Assembly: GCA_017999235.1 (NCBI GenBank)
Contig: JAGOBN010000240.1
Location: 1 to 6,574 of the forward strand
Reading direction: 5' to 3'
Source: Anaerolineales bacterium
Lineage (GTDB): Bacteria; Chloroflexota; Anaerolineae; Anaerolineales; UBA6663
Length of the DNA stretch: 6,574 nucleotides
Below are positions 5,527-6,574 of this stretch, in pieces; the first letter of the stretch is position 1, and the number at the start of each line of letters is the position of its first letter. A program made the translations under genes and the position numbers. The notes beneath the pieces were generated by a model. That model was not told where the DNA came from. It saw nothing but the letters and a program-made list of their open reading frames with translations, and did no database searches.

Positions 5527-6574
5527 ATGCGAGCCTTCTTCCAGCGCTACCGCTCCACCCTGCTCCCGCTGGGCGTCATCGTGCTCCTGGCGGGCCTGAT
5601 GGCGTTCAGCTACCGCGACCGCCCCGGCGTGGCCGCCAACATCCTGCTCTCCGGGCTGACCCTGGGGACGCTGTATTTCCTGATGACGTCCGGCCTGTCC
5701 TTGATCTTCGGCCTGATGGATGTGCTCAACTTCGCGCACGGCCTGTACTTCATGCTGGGCGCTTACCTGGGCCACGCCATCTACGCCAATCCGCGCCTGT
5801 GGACCAATCTCCTGCCGCTGGCGCTGGCGGTCTTGGGCGGCCTGTTGGCCGGCCGCGTCTGGCTGGCGGCGCCGGCCCGCCGGCTGCCCGGGCGATTGGG
5901 CTGGCTGCTGGTGGCCGGCCTGGCGCTGGCCGGCGTGTGGGGGCTGGAAGTGGCGCCCCTGAATTTGCAGCCCAACATCCCCACCGGGGACGTGCAGGCC
6001 GCCGACGGCGTCATGTGGCTGCGCGTGCTGTCACTGACGGCGGCCGGCCTGTTGGCCGGCGGGCTGGCCACGCCCGCGTCCGGGCCGGCCAAACCGCAGC
6101 TGCTGCGCGGCCTGGGCGGCGTGGCGCTGGTGGCACTGGCGGCCGGCCTGGTTCCGGCGCGCCTCCCGCTGGAGGCGTACTTGCTGGGCCTCTCGGGCAA
6201 TGTCCGCTTTGGCCTGGCGCTGGTGGTGGGCGCCGGCAGCGGCGCGCTGTTTGGCGCGCTGACCGAATGGGCGCTGGTCCGGCCGCTCTATTCCCGGCCG
6301 ATCTACCAGGTGCTGTTGACCCTGGGGCTGGTCTACGTAGGCACCGAGACCCTGCGCTACGGCTGGGGCCCCAGCGGCTATCTGATGGAGATCCCCCCGC
6401 TCTTTAACACGCGCTCGCCGGCCTGCAAGGGCGCGGACTTGTGGACCGCCCTCAGCAACAGCTGCAGCACCTTTGATATGCTCGGCCGGCCCTTCCCCAC
6501 CTATCGGCTGTTCATCATCGGGCTGGGGGTGGCGATGTTTGTGACGGTCTGGCTGGTGCTGACGCGCACCCGCG
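5527..6574 (+). CDS. livH: Liv-type ABC transporter permease LivH, incomplete at the right edge, with an unusual insertion
   Basis: The frame from ATG 5527 stays open for 349 codons to the end of the window. The protein is an inner-membrane permease that forms half of the Liv/HAAT channel. Residues 11-28 are a hydrophobic N-terminal segment. Then follows the family hallmark: GLTLGTLYFLMTSGLSLIFG (43-62) and LNFAHGLYFMLGAYLG (67-82). The other half of the hallmark, TEWALVRPLYSRP (246-258) and LLTLGLVYVGTETLRYGWG (263-281), comes only much later. In ordinary LivH proteins of about 300 residues, these two blocks are separated by a short stretch. Here about 160 residues lie between them, with further membrane segments near 97-109, 124-140, 166-181 and 195-210. 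A loop at 293-317 has Cys300 and Cys313. The full protein is therefore clearly longer than usual. No stop or frameshift is seen, so it appears intact as far as visible. The start has only a weak purine stretch (AAAGCGAG) before it. Confidence 0.9.
   Translation, partial: MRAFFQRYRSTLLPLGVIVLLAGLMAFSYRDRPGVAANILLSGLTLGTLYFLMTSGLSLIFGLMDVLNFAHGLYFMLGAYLGHAIYANPRLWTNLLPLALAVLGGLLAGRVWLAAPARRLPGRLGWLLVAGLALAGVWGLEVAPLNLQPNIPTGDVQAADGVMWLRVLSLTAAGLLAGGLATPASGPAKPQLLRGLGGVALVALAAGLVPARLPLEAYLLGLSGNVRFGLALVVGAGSGALFGALTEWALVRPLYSRPIYQVLLTLGLVYVGTETLRYGWGPSGYLMEIPPLFNTRSPACKGADLWTALSNSCSTFDMLGRPFPTYRLFIIGLGVAMFVTVWLVLTRTR

Noticed and set aside
4789..5775. Long minus-strand open frame (328 codons) across livF and the start of livH
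   Set aside because: It is composition-driven (Gln/Gly/Ala/Arg-rich), has no motifs, and spans two clear plus-strand genes.
5799..6407. Plus-strand frame of 202 codons inside the permease gene
   Set aside because: It is an out-of-frame shadow. The frame from ATG 5527 carries the LivH motifs and is open throughout.

Overview
The window is a dense, single-strand (+) stretch of a G+C-rich bacterial chromosome. The best guess for the host is Chloroflexota (Anaerolineae/Caldilineae-like). The strongest clue is the lipoprotein with a lipobox cysteine followed by a long Ala/Pro/Thr/Asp linker, a style common in that phylum. Very G/C-ending codons and short AT-leaning repeat tracts in otherwise G+C-rich DNA fit the same guess. 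This is inference from style, not from a marker gene.

Layout: (1) 1-118, the C-terminal end of a short-chain dehydrogenase/reductase. (2) 133-1647, an AMP-forming acyl-CoA synthetase with all core motifs. (3) 1646-1695, a seven-unit AATCACC-type short repeat filling the gap. (4) 1696-2538, an alpha/beta hydrolase with a visible Ser-Asp-His triad. (5) 2591-3949, a lipoprotein substrate-binding protein of the branched-chain amino acid/amide (HAAT, Liv-type) ABC family. (6) 3960-4023, a strong imperfect palindrome made of 8-base units. (7) 4052-4813 livG and (8) 4810-5514 livF, the two ATPases, overlapping by four bases. (9) 5527 to the end of the window, a livH-type permease that is open at the right edge and carries an unusual membrane insertion. 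A livM-type second permease would be expected just beyond the window.

How the genes may work together: the Liv-type transporter would bring in a small organic solute. The neighbouring dehydrogenase, CoA ligase and hydrolase suggest the solute, or a relative of it, is a carboxylate, ester or amide that is hydrolysed, activated to a CoA thioester and oxidised. The palindrome sits exactly between the gene for the binding protein, needed in excess, and the genes for the ATPases and permease. A stem-loop there could help set different transcript levels. No RNA gene, CRISPR array, insertion sequence or phage gene was seen. The least ordinary items are the palindrome, the heptamer array and the enlarged LivH. 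No wholly new system could be supported.
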